NCBI GenBank assembly: GCA_020055645.1
Contig: CM034547.1
Coordinates: forward strand, 61,415,884 to 61,479,883
DNA: 64,000 bases
Source of the DNA: Tomocerus qinae
Taxonomy: Eukaryota; Arthropoda; Collembola; Entomobryomorpha; Tomoceridae
Direction: 5' to 3'
Below, piece by piece: positions 12,401-26,805 of the stretch. The notes under the pieces were generated by a model. It did not search any database, was not told the DNA's origin, and worked only from the letters and a program-made list of their open reading frames with translations. Position numbers and translations under genes: made by a program. How positions within the stretch are numbered: position 1 is the first letter of the stretch; every line of letters starts with the position of its first letter.

Positions 12401-15400
12401 ATAGGTACTTCTAAGTGACAGTTTTAGGTATCCTGAATTTGATTTTCAGGGGTGTTAGGAAAAGTTTCTGCTTGAGTCTCGGTCGATGTCATCATGTATG
12501 CTATTACACGGCCTCAGCTACAGCACAGCCGGCGCAGAAGGAAAACCTGCCAAAGGAAAGCAGACCGGGCCAGGCCAAATGTTGTACGAAGCCTGGCAAA
12601 CTGAAGGGAGGGAAACCGAACCGAACTAACAATAAAAAGATTCAGTTCACAGTTTTTGGATAAAAAGAAGAGCCAAGAAAATGACTCGACGCAGCACTTG
12701 AATCTCTCCGTGTAACTCCACAATAAATCCATTGTTACTTTACTACTCTTCCAGCATAGTACTATTACATCTCCCATGCTATACACAGCTGTACTGCATA
12801 GTAAAGCACCCATGAAGGCTATACACCAAATAACGATCGTCTGAAAATATGTAGGTATTTGTAACTTACTAGTAAGTATACGGTATGTCATAAGTTCAGT
12901 TATAGGAGTCTGGAAAAACAACGCAATATGATAAGTATGTACGAGGAGGCAGATGGATTGAATAAATGGAAAGCATTCGGGAAATCGACCTAATAAACCA
13001 TTGATACCTAATCCTAATCATAATGCATGCTCACAATCTGGAATCTTATCGATGCTTAGTGCAGATGTGCCTGTGTAATAGTTAATGTTTACAATTAACA
13101 TAGTTATGCTATGCGTATGCATGTGTGCACAGAGTGATCTTCTTGTTGACATGCCGAACACACTATTATGTATTTAAATCACTCCAATGCATACTCTACA
13201 CCCTGCCTCATTTAATACAATAAAAGGTAAAATATTTATGCCAACACTCCTACTGCTTATTTCCTTCTTAAAGAATATCAACATTGTACGTGTGCAAGAG
13301 GAGCAAGCAACTGTGTAAATAAATAAAGATACACTAAGACTTCTTATGAGGCAACACGATCACAAGTAATAAGTGCTTAATCGTATGCGCAGCACAAAAT
13401 ATAGAAATCAATTCAGAATTAAATATTCTACCAAGCACATGCATCTCTCCTCGCTGATTATGATATCAAGGAGAGTCTCTCCTACTTACATGTACTTGCA
13501 TAACAAACTGCTAACATTTTTGTTTTCATCACACTCACATCACGCCTTCTTTTTCTAATTTGTTATCGCTGAGGCTTAAGCGATAAATGATACTTCTTCC
13601 ATGATCTGATCACACTCATCCCTCTATACTTCCTTATCAACTATTGAAAAACTATCAAACTACCGACACTCAGTGAATTTTAACTAATACATCCACAACC
13701 TACTCCTACCTATGCACTTAAGTAGCATCACTAATTGTAAATAGATAAATTCCCTTTGACAGTCACACTGTGCATATATAAATTACTCCTGCTAAGTGCA
13801 GACAGGTGTGTTGAATGCTTATTTAAATCTGAGTGTATTTAAATACTAAAACTTTTAATGCCAGGATCAAAATTTCCAATTGCAAAATAATAATTAAAAT
13901 TATATCCAATTTCGTGTTTGTTCAATTTTATTATAATAATTTGCATGTAACGTGCTGGGGATAGGTAAATGTGTAATGTATGTGTAAGGCATAAATATTG
14001 GGTGTTGGTCTGATGTATTTTAATTGCTTAATTTAATTCATGCTGCTGAGTTCTGCACCATGTGTGCCAATCTAAATATACATGCAACATAAATCGTTAG
14101 ATTATTCTCGCATGTATTTTGAGGTATGCATCTGATTTGCACATGCTTTAGAAGAGTTGAACGTTTGTTTGGTTAGACTGGAGTATTTATACAAAAGAGT
14201 TTGACTTATGGGAGAGCAGAAAATAGATCTTGGACTGAGGAGAACAGGTGAAAAGTTATTAGCCATTATGTTCCACTGGGACTGATTCCACTTGTGCTTT
14301 GTCAGTGTAGGCAGTTTTACTATCGATTCAATCCTACCTACCGCATTCATGTTTTCATTTCATGCACAGTCATACACTACATTCACAACTCGTGAATAAG
14401 TCACAGGATTTTAATTGCCTCAGTTATATAGGAAAAGCATGTAAGCATGTGTGCAATATTTCTGTATTGATCAGCGAATCATTTTAGGCAGTTAGATAGG
14501 CTATCATCTCATAAAAAGCTAAGCACGGCTCATAGCTCGGGGTCCGTCAGTCAACAGAGGGTAATCGCACTTATTGGTATTAGCGTGTACTTGAGTCAAG
14601 ACAAGACAAAGGTGATACGGACCAAAAATGAAGGAGACAGATGCATTGAATCGACCCGAAAACTACAAAGCCCCTAGCCAATCGCAAATTCCTTTTGCCC
14701 CAACAGTCTGCTCTGTTTTCTATAGTCATGAAAATGCTGTCATACGAAATCTTGGCTTCTGTTACATTATTGCCAGAGGCTTATCATTGGAAAATCAATA
14801 GTTGAGCTTAGTTTTCCGCATTTTCCCTCTTTCCTAGGCAAATCTTAAAGGTAGCACCATATGCATTGAACTTTCTCGTCTTCCAAGCAAACCGATGCCA
14901 AGTATTTCACTCTCATGTAAATATACATGTGTGACGATGACGCCAGGAGCCGATGGCAGCTTTTGTTTCACATACTTGTGTTTCCACATAACTACTCCAC
15001 TATGCATGTTCACGATAATTTATTAATAGCAATCTGATTATTTCTGGAAGAAGCCTTGTCAATCTGCCAACCTCATCCTCTCATTCATTCATTTCAGATA
15101 GACAGAACGAAAGGAAAGTGTGAAGTACTTAAATCAGATAGGGATGGATGTGTTCATGATGACATTGCTGCTGTTACCACGGTCAAAACGTCATTTATTG
15201 CACACCAACCTAGCTATCACATATCTGCGATTTAGTAATAGCTACACTTGCCACTAACTCATTACTTCTACTAACTTATGCCTGTCGCTCTCTATCCAAT
15301 GACTCATCCTCCGTAATAATATCCTTCTTCTCATCAGCCAACATCCCGACTCTCTCTACTACCTATCATTTTATGGCACTAGCTAAACTTCCTAATTGTT

Positions 15401-15855
15401 TTATACTACCTATCCCCTACCACTATCGACAAGGACCATTGCCCAGAGTCTAGTCTCCTCTGTATTTAGAGCACTAATTTCCAAATAAAGTTGCACTAAA
15501 ACTAATCCCTGTTTGTATGGATCCCTATAAAACATTTACCACAAGTTGACAATTACTATCAGGTCCATGAGGCCAAAAAAAGTAGTCGTCGCGTCGGTTG
15601 TGGGAATAAAACTGTAGCATTCTCACATCAGACAGGTGCGGAAACAAAGTTTGAAACAAAGTCAAATTATGATCTCAAATTCGAAACTTTTCGTTAGAAA
15701 ATATAAATTCCACGTAAGATTTGAAAGGCACCTTCATCCGTATTTCTTTACAATCAAATATTTATACTATGGCTGCCTTTGGTATATACTTTAAACTGTA
15801 ATTTAAAGTTAAGGTTACACTTTGGCCCTGCATAGCAACCACAGGGGACTATCAA
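9476..15855. other. Gene-poor intergenic DNA, nothing supportable
   Basis: About 6.4 kb of AT-rich sequence. The longest open frames, for example around 11.5-12.0 kb on both strands and 12.5-12.9 kb on the minus strand, overlap one another on opposite strands, lack domains and show no splice-consistent extension. I do not call them genes. Regulatory DNA of the IRF2BP-family gene or a non-coding transcript could lie here unseen. Confidence 0.5.
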
Positions 15856-16216
15856 AATGCATGTTAAAAAATCTTTTACATCGACTATTATAACTTCCGG
15901 AGGATCAGTCTGATTTTTATGGGACCTACATTTTTGGAACCGTGGACTATCAAGGAACAAAAGTTACCATTCGGAATTTTGATATAGTTGCTTTAAATGG
16001 ACCAAAAACATCAACGTTTTATAAAAAACTAAAAATGACTCATTTTTTTGGGAATTTGATTTTTTTAAATGCATTTAAAACAACTATATCAAAATTCCGA
16101 ATGGTAACTTTTGTTCCTTGATAGTCCACAGTTCCAAAATATGAGTCCGATCGGACTGATCCTCCGGAAGTTATAACAGTCGATGTAAAGATATTATGAT
16201 GAATTTTAAATGCATG
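15856..16216. mobile_element. Foldback element with ~140-bp diverged arms
   Basis: Two arms (about 15856-16008 and 16068-16216) are reverse complements of each other with substitutions and small indels. They share the blocks CTTCCGGAGGATCAGTC, GGACTATCAAGGAACAAAAG and TTACCATTCGGAATTTTGAT. About 60 bp of T-rich loop separates them. Short open frames appear in both arms only because the arms are copies. The divergence implies an older insertion than the element at 53.9-54.3 kb. I could not identify a target duplication. Confidence 0.75.
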
Positions 16217-18216
16217 GAGGTTGACCCGAATTGCTGATGATGGAATACCGAGAGGCATAAGTCAATGCAATTCCAAAAAATTAGTTTCTAGGAAACGGGG
16301 AAATTGTATTATATTATAAAGATTTCTATACTGACTTTTGTATAGTAGCATTTCCACCTGTCGTCATTGGCAATGTTATTACAAATACTTTAGTACAAAA
16401 TCTTTTTTGTTTGCATCTTGCTTCAATGCATTCATACTTGTAAGTTTAAGTTATAACCATAGCAGTTTGTTATAACTACTATCAAAAAGATGTCTATTGT
16501 CCATGCATGACATAAACGGCCATCAAGTACAAGCATTGACACCGTAGTCATAGTGATATAGTACTAACCAAAGTACTAACCAATAGATTTACAAATATTA
16601 TACCATAAGACGGCCGTTTATGCCGCATGGAATTCATTTTGTTATTGACTTGATAGCATCTTGTTTATCAATATTGCACTGCCAAAACTTCCCCTTGAGG
16701 TAGTGGAATGGCCGGGTAGGTTAACTATGGGGTTTCGGATGTGACAATTGACGGGTTAAATTTTGGAAATTATATTTTTTTCGTTAGCAACCAACGTAAA
16801 CAGCGTCCTTAATCTAAATCTAAATGTGAATCTATATAAATTTTGTAATTGATAAAAATGAATACCAAGGAAAAAAGAAAATCCATTGCATTATTTTACG
16901 TAACGATATTAAAAAGTAGATTCAATAAATCCTTATCAACAAATAGTAACGATTGTTTCGTATGAGTACAAGTAGCGTATGAAATACATTTAGAGATGAT
17001 ATTAAAAATCATCTGTTTCTGGACATTGTCTATCCACATGTGGCATTAGCGTTGCTAATTGTCATAATAGCTGCAAAATGAATACTTTCGTGTGCATAAA
17101 TGGTGGTAAAATGTGAGAAAGACAACAATTGAATCTCAAGAGATGAAAAAAATGTGTTGTAACTGGTTTCGTTCTTTAGTCCAATATCAAAAGAGGCTGC
17201 TTGCCTTTCTGTTAAGGTTCTTTTTTTTAAATATCTGATCTCGTGACCATAATCCATAAAGCATTATAGTTCTTTACTTACCTAGAGTATTATGCTGTAC
17301 GCATTTCACAGGGAATGTCTCTTGGAGTAATATGAATAATTCCCTAGCCGTACTCTTACATTATCTCAAGCCATTAGTACTACGCGTCGACATAAAAGAA
17401 GTCATGAAAAGAAAACCACGTTATTAGACTCCTTCTCATCTTATTGTTGGGTATGAATACAAATCTCTTCAACCCACTAAAATACATACATAATTCCATG
17501 TATAAGTATCGTATAGTGGATAGTGAATACATAACGTCCATACTTCACACGTATAAAGTCGGACATTAAAGAGCGAGGTAGCTTTAGTCAATGTAGACTG
17601 TTGGACAAAGACTAATAAAGTATGGGATGTAAAAAAATAGAAGACTTGAAATGTAGGCACAGATGATATTACGTACCTGTGTGTCATGTCATGTGCACGT
17701 TGATTCTTACAGTACATATTGAGCCAACATCAACATCTGAAAAACAGGCTAGCCAAGACAAATATGTTAACCTTAAGAATCACGTATTACAGGTCCAGCA
17801 CGAAATATTTTTCTTTGAATCGAAAGGTACTTGTGCAGTATATAATGAAGAAGGTGAGCAAGAGAAGAGACAAGAGCTCAGGAATTTTTTTCATCACGAA
17901 GAAGGATGCATAAGGATTGCATCTAGATGTATGCATAGTCATACAAACGAATAACCAGGTAGGTTGGTAGGTAATCTAAAAAAAGGAGATTCTTATTCAT
18001 AATAATAAATCTCTGAGAGAGTCTATTCTACCTTTACTTACCTGTTTACTATATCGCCAAGCCCTAGCCAGGCCTATTCATTTACTATCCTCTACCTACA
18101 TGAAAATATTTGTACATGCAATGCAACCAAGTACCTTTACCTACCTTCCCCAGACATGCAGCAATTTATAATCATGCTGCTACGAACACGTAGTAATAAA
18201 GCCAAGTATGCAAGAA
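16217..18216. other. Intergenic; small imperfect inverted repeat only
   Basis: AT-rich spacer. The only structure I can support is a roughly 125-bp imperfect inverted repeat at 16504-16629 with 17-20-bp arms around GGCCGTTTATG, possibly a tiny MITE. No coding frame with recognisable homology. Confidence 0.5.
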
Positions 18217-18224
18217 GGCATACC

Positions 18225-19131
18225 CAGGGCCGGTAAGGTTTTCATGATGCCCGGGCAAACGTTATTTTGATGCCCCCTTTTACTAACTTTAATGTCATTT
18301 CAGATTTTAAGAACAGAATTTTTTGTTGCACAAAATTATGTTAAAATAGGGTAGCAATAGAAAGCCAATTTTAAAGGTGACACAATACGTTAAGACCCTA
18401 ATGTTTAGACTGTTTGGGGTGAGACTGTTTGGAAACAGTTTGGATTGACACGTAGAGTTGAGACGGGTTTAGATTAAAACGGGTTGGATTGAGACGGATT
18501 TGATTATAACGGGTTGGATTGAGACAATTTTGATTAAAACGAGTTGGATTGAGACAGTTTTGGTTAAAACGGGTTGGATTGAGACAATTTTGATTAAAAC
18601 GGGTTGGATTGAGACAGTTTTGGTTAAAACGGGTTGGATTGAGATTGTTTTGATTAAAACGGGTTGGATTGAGACTGTTTTGATTTAACACGGTTTGGAT
18701 TGAGATTGTTTTGATTAAAACGGGTTGGATTAAGACTGTTTTGATTTAACACGGTTTGGGTTTTTAACAAGGTTTGGATGGAAAAGGTTTGAAAGCCGTT
18801 TGGGTTGAGTGAGACGGTATTTTAGAGATATTTAGGAGTCGATTTCAGAGGGGGCAATGACTTCATATACTCACATGTATAAGGCATATTCGCGCGTAGC
18901 GCGAAAAATTTTGGCTTATTTTTTTAAATAATTAATTCAAAAATAGCCTAAAAATCGCCTAAAATGCGCGAAGCGCGAATTTTTTTGGTATTTTGAGAAA
19001 AAATGTTACTTTTCTAAGGTTGTATTGAGGGGGGCATGCCAGCAAATTATTTTTCTCGTGCATTTTGCTGCCCCCAAGAGCCTGATGCCCGGTGCGGTCG
19101 CCCCGGTTGCCCCCCCAATTCCCCGGCCCTG
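18225..19131. mobile_element. hAT-like non-autonomous element with 8-bp target duplication
   Basis: A 907-bp element bounded by CAGGGCCGG at the left and the complement CCGGCCCTG at the right. The 8-bp sequence GGCATACC lies directly outside both ends (18217-18224 and 19132-19139). An 8-bp duplication with CAGGG-type ends is the hAT signature. Internally it carries a 30-bp minisatellite (about 18430-18770), then a block with repeated GCGCGAAGCGCGAA-type GC hairpins in AT-rich DNA, then a G-run next to GGTTGTATTGAGG. It encodes no transposase. A similar GC-hairpin block occurs at about 39.41-39.65 kb in the opposite orientation. Confidence 0.88.
18430..18770. repeat. 30-bp minisatellite array
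   Basis: About ten to eleven copies of a 30-bp unit, GGGTTGGATTGAGACARTTT followed by TGATTAAAAC, with minor variants. Because the unit is a multiple of three and lacks stops in some frames, it creates an open frame on each strand; the minus-strand one reads as a ten-residue repeat (NPTRFNQNCL). I regard both as artefacts of the repeat, not proteins. Confidence 0.9.
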
Positions 19132-19139
19132 GGCATACC

Positions 19140-22100
19140 ACAATCAACTGATGAGAATTTCAGAACCACCTCTGCTTTACATTGTTACTATCTTCTTAGT
19201 GGAAGCACCTAAACCATGCAGCATTTTAGATGCACATTTTAGGCAACTCCTCTCCTACCTAAAAGAATTTCAAAGATACGCTTAATCAGCATAGCAGGAT
19301 CACACCACACTGATAGATACTAAAATATCTGTGAAGGACTCGACTTTTCGTCAGCCAACGTCAGCAGCAGAAACGTCACGTCAACTAAATCAGCGCAAAT
19401 ATGGACATTATATTTATGTACACACATGAAAATACCTAAAGCCTGAACAAACAACATTTTTGTAGCATTTTCTAATTATCACTGCATAAAATCTACCTAC
19501 ATACTAAACATTAAAACACAGCTCTAACCTATGCAGAATTAGATTATGCTTAAAAAATCATTTCGCTATCAGATTGGAAAGGACACGCTGATTCTATACA
19601 CCATCTTATAGGTTTTGGAGGTAGTCGGGTGTGACGAGTAACACAATCCGCTAAAAAATTAGACATAGAAATAGTGAACTATATTGTAACATGCACGTAT
19701 TTGTGTGTGCATCAAGTTTTGGTAGTTAGCGTTTCGTTTTGGTTGAGCCTTGCTCTTGTTGGCATCCTTTATACATGGATTCTGTGACAATGAGTGAGTA
19801 CGAGACGTGAGTTGGTAGTAGTACGTAGTCGAAGAAGAACCCAGATGTGATGATTATATGAATGTATAGAGAAGATAGTAAAAGTACATAAGATTAGTTT
19901 TTTCTGATGATGTTTTGTTGTCGTTTAGTGGTACTTGTACCATTGAGTTCTTACAGGGTATGTCATGATACTGCAATCCGGTTCTGTTATTTATATAAGG
20001 ATGACGTAGTGGAAAGACTGCGTCGAGTGCTGTGTCAGGTCCTTGTAAACATCTCAAATCGTGTAGACTCCAGCAACCTTCCTCCCCCCATAAAGTGGCT
20101 CATCGCATCCCATCGCATCCGTCCATCCAATCCAAACCCAATCCACAAACTATGTACTATTGAACGGACTTTATACAAACAGGAGTCTAGAGGAAGAAGA
20201 AGAAGCGAATTTTGTGCATGCACAGACCTACTCTACTCTAGTCGATACTATTTCTACTACCAACCATACCCATGTTCTTCCTTACATAAGTAAAGACATA
20301 ATAAGATTATGTAGTCTCCAGAATACACCTTATTATTAATTTTATACATACTATTACTACATTCTATATATATATACATAAAATTGTCGTCTACACCTCC
20401 CTACATATAAGTACACAAGAAATCGTTACACACACACAAACATAGTCTTATAGTAACTGCAGACAAAATCGATAAAATAATGTCTATGTAGAGGTAGCCA
20501 CCTATATTTCTACTACAACTTTACTTTTACTTACTTACCACACTCACAGTCAACCTTACAACTCGGATACGTGAGTGAAAATGAGTGAGTGGGGAGTCTG
20601 GGGAGATATGGGCGGCTAACATTTAGATATAAAGAAAATCCTCAATGCCTGACATGCCTAGCTCAACGGCTACGACGACTCGCACTTGGCAAAGTGCAAT
20701 AAAGATCCGAACACATGAACCACCATAAGGCTCGTACTACAGACAGACATGTACTCCACTGGTACAGATATCTATATGTCTGCAGATTTATCTAGCCTGG
20801 CTTACTGAGCCATGCATCTCACTGAACATTTTCACGCCAAGAGTGTACTGGAGATAAATATACTGTTAAGTAGTAAAGTCCTACAACGCTCCTTACCTCT
20901 TCTCCTCAACTAAATGTTAAAGACAAAACTTTTACCCAGAAATCTCAAGCTACTTCCACTTATTTTTCTTTCAGGAAGAAATAATATTTTTGTGTCCGTG
21001 TACAAAAATATGCTCCAGGAATTTTAGAGTTGTCTGTCCAGCAATAAAAATGTACACTTTAAATTAAGAACATTATTAATATACATAGGAAGAGAAAAAG
21101 AGCCGGAAACTAGTGAGTAGAAGAACGTGTGTGTACAACTGTACTATACTGTTTTACTATGAGACAAAGGACGGGCAAAAGTAGATTCACTTTTCTACAT
21201 TTTTCCTTCCCTCTCTACTCTTTATTCTACTCATACAGAGATGTGATAATAGTCATTCAACGAAAGTACTATTGTATCTCAAGTTGAATGCTAGACGTGA
21301 TCTTTCCTTATTCTACTCCTACGTACGTATATTATGTATAGTAACGTCGTGGCATGTATACGGAGAGGGTATTAGGCTAGAAGAGACAGATAGAAAGTGT
21401 CGAGAGAATGAGCAAGCAAAGCGGAGAGACGAAGAAGAGGAGTGGGTCGATTTCCTAGTTAGACGCTCTAAGGCGAGAGAGAAACGTCTCAAGATTACTA
21501 AACAGCATCTCCTCATCTGTAGTAAATATAGTTCCCGCATCCTCACAGAATCTAGAACTTGGTATTTTATAAGAACAGCCAGGAGCAAGCACGTTCATTT
21601 CAATCCTGAGTTGGATTGGAACGAACATTCATTTCCAGCTCTGCCTTTCCTCGTACGATGAGATGACTTGTTCCCCACTTTCAAATCATCATCGATGAAG
21701 ATGAAGAGACGGAAGATCGAATCCACAGAACGGATCATGCGAGACGATGCACTGCATCTAGATTATGCACTCCTATTAAAATATATTATTATTATATATG
21801 TAATGTTAGTAACCACATCTTCCCTCTTGGCTATCTTCAACTACTACAACCTCTCAAGAGTCTACCCATGTACCTCGTCACATACTTACTTCGTGATTCA
21901 TTATACAGATAAAAACCCCTACTAATCAAACACTGAACGAAATACAAATGTGCATCTTCAACAAGAAAAATTGCACTAGCGCCGCAGACACAGACACATT
22001 AAAAACACTCTTCATCATCGTTGATTCCATTAGATTCGTCATATCATTCCTTCAATTTTTAAGATAAATACATATTTTCAAATTCCGTTAAATAAAATAA

Positions 22101-25100
22101 AATGCTCTTCGATTTTTATTTTAATCTTGCCATTGCAGGTCCAATGTCGTTTAGAAATCCCTAAGCCCTAATTTTCACCAAAAAGTGTATGTTTTTACAA
22201 TGGGAAAGATATTTACAAATTACAATGCATATTTTGATCAAAAAAGGAAAAAGTATCTATAAACTGAAATAATGAGCATGGTTAGACCCAAGGTAGACTG
22301 AAAGAGGAATGCATTAGTTAAAAATAGAATTATATGTATGTATGTACATAATTTTTACATGCATGTATAGTAAAAGCCCTTCCAAAGCAAGAATACCTAG
22401 ACTAGCTGAACTACTTAAAAAAATTTATTTATACCACTTTGAATTTGATGAAATTTTACACGAATAATCACAAAGATATAATTAAGCTTACTGACTATGG
22501 GCTGGTATCTGGTTAATACTTATTTAGTATCTACTATTTTCAGAGTCTTATCAATTTTCAAGTACTTATTAGCAATCTATCGATTAACAAAATACAACAA
22601 CCAGAAAATACCAGTTCACTAAACATGAAAACGTTTTTCATACATAGGAAGAATAGATGGGCCCAAGTCCATATTGCTTACAAATATTTTTGTTAGGAAG
22701 CTATACTTGGATAATACGACACACCTGACTACACTTAATTTTGTCACTATTTATCAGTATGGAGTATAATTATAATCATCCATGGAAGTATAAGTGCAGA
22801 TTATACATGAAGTGGCAGATGTTAAAGGAGAAACTGATTAGGAGTTCATCCTCAATGTTCTGGCTTCATTTTACGATTTTACCGACATGGTTGGATGATT
22901 CAAAGGAAATTACAGAATATTACGAGATTTAGGGGATCTGTCAGAGGTCATAGGTGGAATAGGAACTGACTGACAATTTGCATTATCTTTTTTATCTCCT
23001 CTCATGACGCAAATGTTTAATCACTGTTTTTATATGATAACAATTTTGTGCTGAATTGTAAATAGTGAGTTATCAGTTCTATTTAATCTACAGTTCTTCA
23101 AATGCATCATGCATATCAAAAGGTGAATAATATTTAGGATAACTATTAATTATACCCTTGTTGAAAATCACAAGTTTGACACAAATTACAAGTCCCTAAT
23201 TATTAGACAAAATACATATTACCATGCACTATCGTTTTACTCTTCTCAAATAGATTACAGAATTGTTTATGATAAAAGTTACTGCTATAATAAAAACAAT
23301 TTAGCCCACTGAATACACTTATCAATTATAATTATATGTGGCTGTGGGAAGATATGATAAAAAGTTATAAAAAGTCTATTAATTGGTTGCATAATAATAG
23401 AATTACACTACTTGCTATCCTATTATACATAGTCACTAAAATCCGAGTTTCATTACCATATTCGGAGTTTGAGATAAACATATGGAATGGAAAATTACAG
23501 TTGTACGTAATAAAATCAACAAATTGTAATCAAGAGATTTAATCTTCCATAAGTGCCATTCTACGATTACTTGCTGGTTTTTTGGAATAATTCTCGATAA
23601 TAAAAATAGTTGTAGCAGTGACGATAAACAAGATATCATGCAAATCATTTTAGCGAAGCTGCCACAACAAACTCTTCATGATTTAAGTGGGTACTGACTA
23701 AATAATTGACAATCAGAGCATCAGTAAGTGGTTCAATCCAGCGTGGGGATATAGCGATGTATTATTATAATTATAATGCGAATATAGTTAAACTATTTTG
23801 CCATTTTCCTTGAGTACCACCATTGCAACCTCTGCAATCATAATTAAAACCAATGCAAGTAGACAGGACAATCTTAACTCTGTCATGTCATATGTAAACC
23901 ACCGCAAACTAAATGAACTATCATCATTAACTGTTAATCATTTAATTATACTAATTGCCTATAATAGAGTAACCTTAGCTTGAAATGTTTGTGCATGGCT
24001 TTGTGAATTACAAGTCCAACCTGCCTTCACCTTATTATTTACACTGAACGTTTGTGCAATAGTAAAAGTTGGTATACAACTTAATGAATAAAACTTCAAA
24101 CTGTGCTTGTGTACTGCTTTACATCTACCTACTGACATTTAAATTCTATTTTACATTGCATTAGTTAATTATTAACAATATTACGTAGTTCGAAAATACG
24201 CTATTTGCTACTGTGATCTACGATTTACTGTATACTGTGTCCATATAAACAAACATGCAGAATCATTTCATAAATTCTCAAATATTTGTTATTCCCATAA
24301 AGTAGCAAAAGTTGTAAAAAGGTTAGTAGCATACGGGATAGTATAGGGTTAATGTATATTTGCATAGACTTAATTGCATTGACGAGCCAAAAGTCAGTAC
24401 AATAATAGCCTAAAGCTGTAAGGCTTAAGAAAGTCAGATGTTCTCCAGATCATCGATAATCTTAATCTGTCTTTAATTGCCTCCAGTTCTTTTGGTAGCA
24501 CATGGTTTGTGTTCGTTTGTGTTTAAATGTCTATGGGTTTCGCATCTCAAACGTTTCAAAGAAGATGTGAAGTCACAAAGCTTAAAGATAAAACTACGAA
24601 CACAAACAAGAAAGGGTCTTGTGCCAACAACTGTCTAAAATTAAATGCCGAGGAGAAGCGTCATGTATGCTTGGGAAGAAAATGTACAGCAGGAAGATAT
24701 TATTGTACATTGGCATTGGAAATAGAGCTGGTTGAGTGTAGGTGACTTAGCGAAAGAAACTAATCTTGCTCCTTCCTTTTGGCTCTGTTTGTTACAACGT
24801 AGAGATTTACATGGTAGATTTCAGGTCTCATTCACTATATTTACTTCATGCCACATTTCTTACAACACTCAAGAGTGAGCATTAGGAAAAGGTAGGTCGT
24901 AGCTATTAGGGTAAATCGGGTAACCAACTAAAATTATTCAGAAAGAGCCTAATGACATTACAGAAAAGTCACTGTGGTATAGTACAAGAGAGTCGAAAAC
25001 TCGCAAGTACATCGAGGGAAGGAAAACAAATGGGCAAATGACGGAATGGCACGACAAATGCAAATAAATGCAAGGTCTACGTACACAAAGTATCCGAGGC

Positions 25101-26805
25101 TATATCTCTAGCCATATATTCTCGCTATATGTAACGTGTCATGTCATGTCAATAGTCATTTTCATTCCCTCATTCGCCAAACATGAACAAAGCTAATTTA
25201 AACCTGAAAGTAAATGACAGAATTGCTTGACACTTTGCTATTAATAATTTAAATACGATTGAAAACTACTAACTTTTAATCATTATGTGGTTTCGTCATA
25301 GTACTCACACACACCTACATTATAAACCTACGTTGGCGATGTCAATCTTGCATACACATCGTTGCGATTCCGTGATAATTTTTCATTTCTCATGGTACAT
25401 TGTGTGATTTAAGAATTACTTAATCCAAAATACATAAATCATACACGTGATCATATGAACTGCTATTATAATATACCGAGGCCTATTACTAAATGCTCCT
25501 TCATCCATGCTTTATTGCTCCTGTAAAGGTCGAAAACAACACAAAGTTTTTAAACTCAAGGTTTATTACGCTTGTAATAAAATAGATTTTTTTACTTTCA
25601 CAAAGTCAAGATACTAAAAGTAAAAGTCAGAGATTGTAAGATTCCATTTTAACAGGCAAGCTTTTTCAAAACACCAGGGCTAATGGATTTTGCCAAATGG
25701 ATAAAACGTTTTATGATATTTTTTGTAATAACGTAAAATTATTAGCTTTTCAGCAAATATTACTTATACCACATCCACAGAAGTAATTAAATTACTTTTT
25801 CTTACACTACTTTTATATGCTAAATGCAGAGGAAAACATATTGGCAGTTAATGCTTTCTTTTTTACAATAAATAGATTTGTTTAAATCGGAAATTCAAGA
25901 ACTTTTTTCCAACGTTTCAATTGAATTTATTAGACAGAAAATGAAACCATTTCCATTTCTATTGGAAGTGCGTGACGGAGAGAAAGTCGACGTGAGACAC
26001 TCAGCAGCAGAAAAGTGCATTAGAGAACGAAAGTTTGTTTCTTGGTACATTCACGTGCAATAGACGATGCAATAGCCGGTGCAAATATTTACAAATACCT
26101 GCTGCTCGTCCAGCGAAACTCCTTACTATAGATTCTTAACACCAAAATAAATACTACATTGCTCACTAAAGTACACAGTAATCAAGGCACATAAATTAAG
26201 AATTTAAGTATTAAGTCCAGTTAGGAAGGAGGTTTATTTAATGCATTCTGAATATTTCCAGTGCTACATAGAAATAACATTTACACAATATAAACGTACC
26301 GATTAAGTAAAGGGCCAGCCTAAAGCCTAACTCTAGGTTAATCCCATTTTAAATACTTTCCTACAGTATCAAAATAACAAGTAAATAACAGAGACCGTAG
26401 AGGTAGAACCTAATTATAGGAGGATACTTTAGTTATCTTAATTACTCAGTGTTCCGTGAGTGCAAGCAAAAACTAATCCACTGGCTTAGGTTACTTCATT
26501 TTCTTCATCGCTATTTCCATTTCAATCCAGCCAAATTTTTGGCTACATTCCAGCAGATCTGAAGAGGCGACATGGGAAGAGTGCACCTCAACCGCAGTAT
26601 TATGTAATAGATAAAGTAGAGGCGATATTATTAATAATTTTTGGCATTAGTCACACATATTTGCGAGATTGAAATAGGATTAGCGCGAACAACCAATAAA
26701 CACCAATGCCGGAAAGTTAAGATAACTCGGGAAGATATTAATCATCGGTAGAAGATTCGCAAGGAAACTATACTTTTGAATTGCGGAAGCCTGGATATTT
26801 CAGCC
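19140..26805. other. Gene-poor region upstream of SETD3
   Basis: About 7.7 kb with no gene I can support. Open frames near 19.9-20.3, 21.3-21.7 and 24.5-24.7 kb are short, overlap frames on the other strand and lack recognisable motifs. The last few hundred bases should contain the SETD3 promoter and 5' UTR, but no TATA-like or initiator motif can be placed with confidence. Confidence 0.5.

Noticed and set aside
18398..18691. Ten-residue repeat protein (NPTRFNQNCL units) on the minus strand
   Set aside because: It is produced by the 30-bp minisatellite, whose length is a multiple of three, and a frame is open on the other strand as well. It lies inside a hAT-like element with no other coding signal.
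21272..21661. 129-residue open frame with a charged middle
   Set aside because: Its opposite strand is also open over the same interval, no domain is recognisable, and no flanking exons fit.
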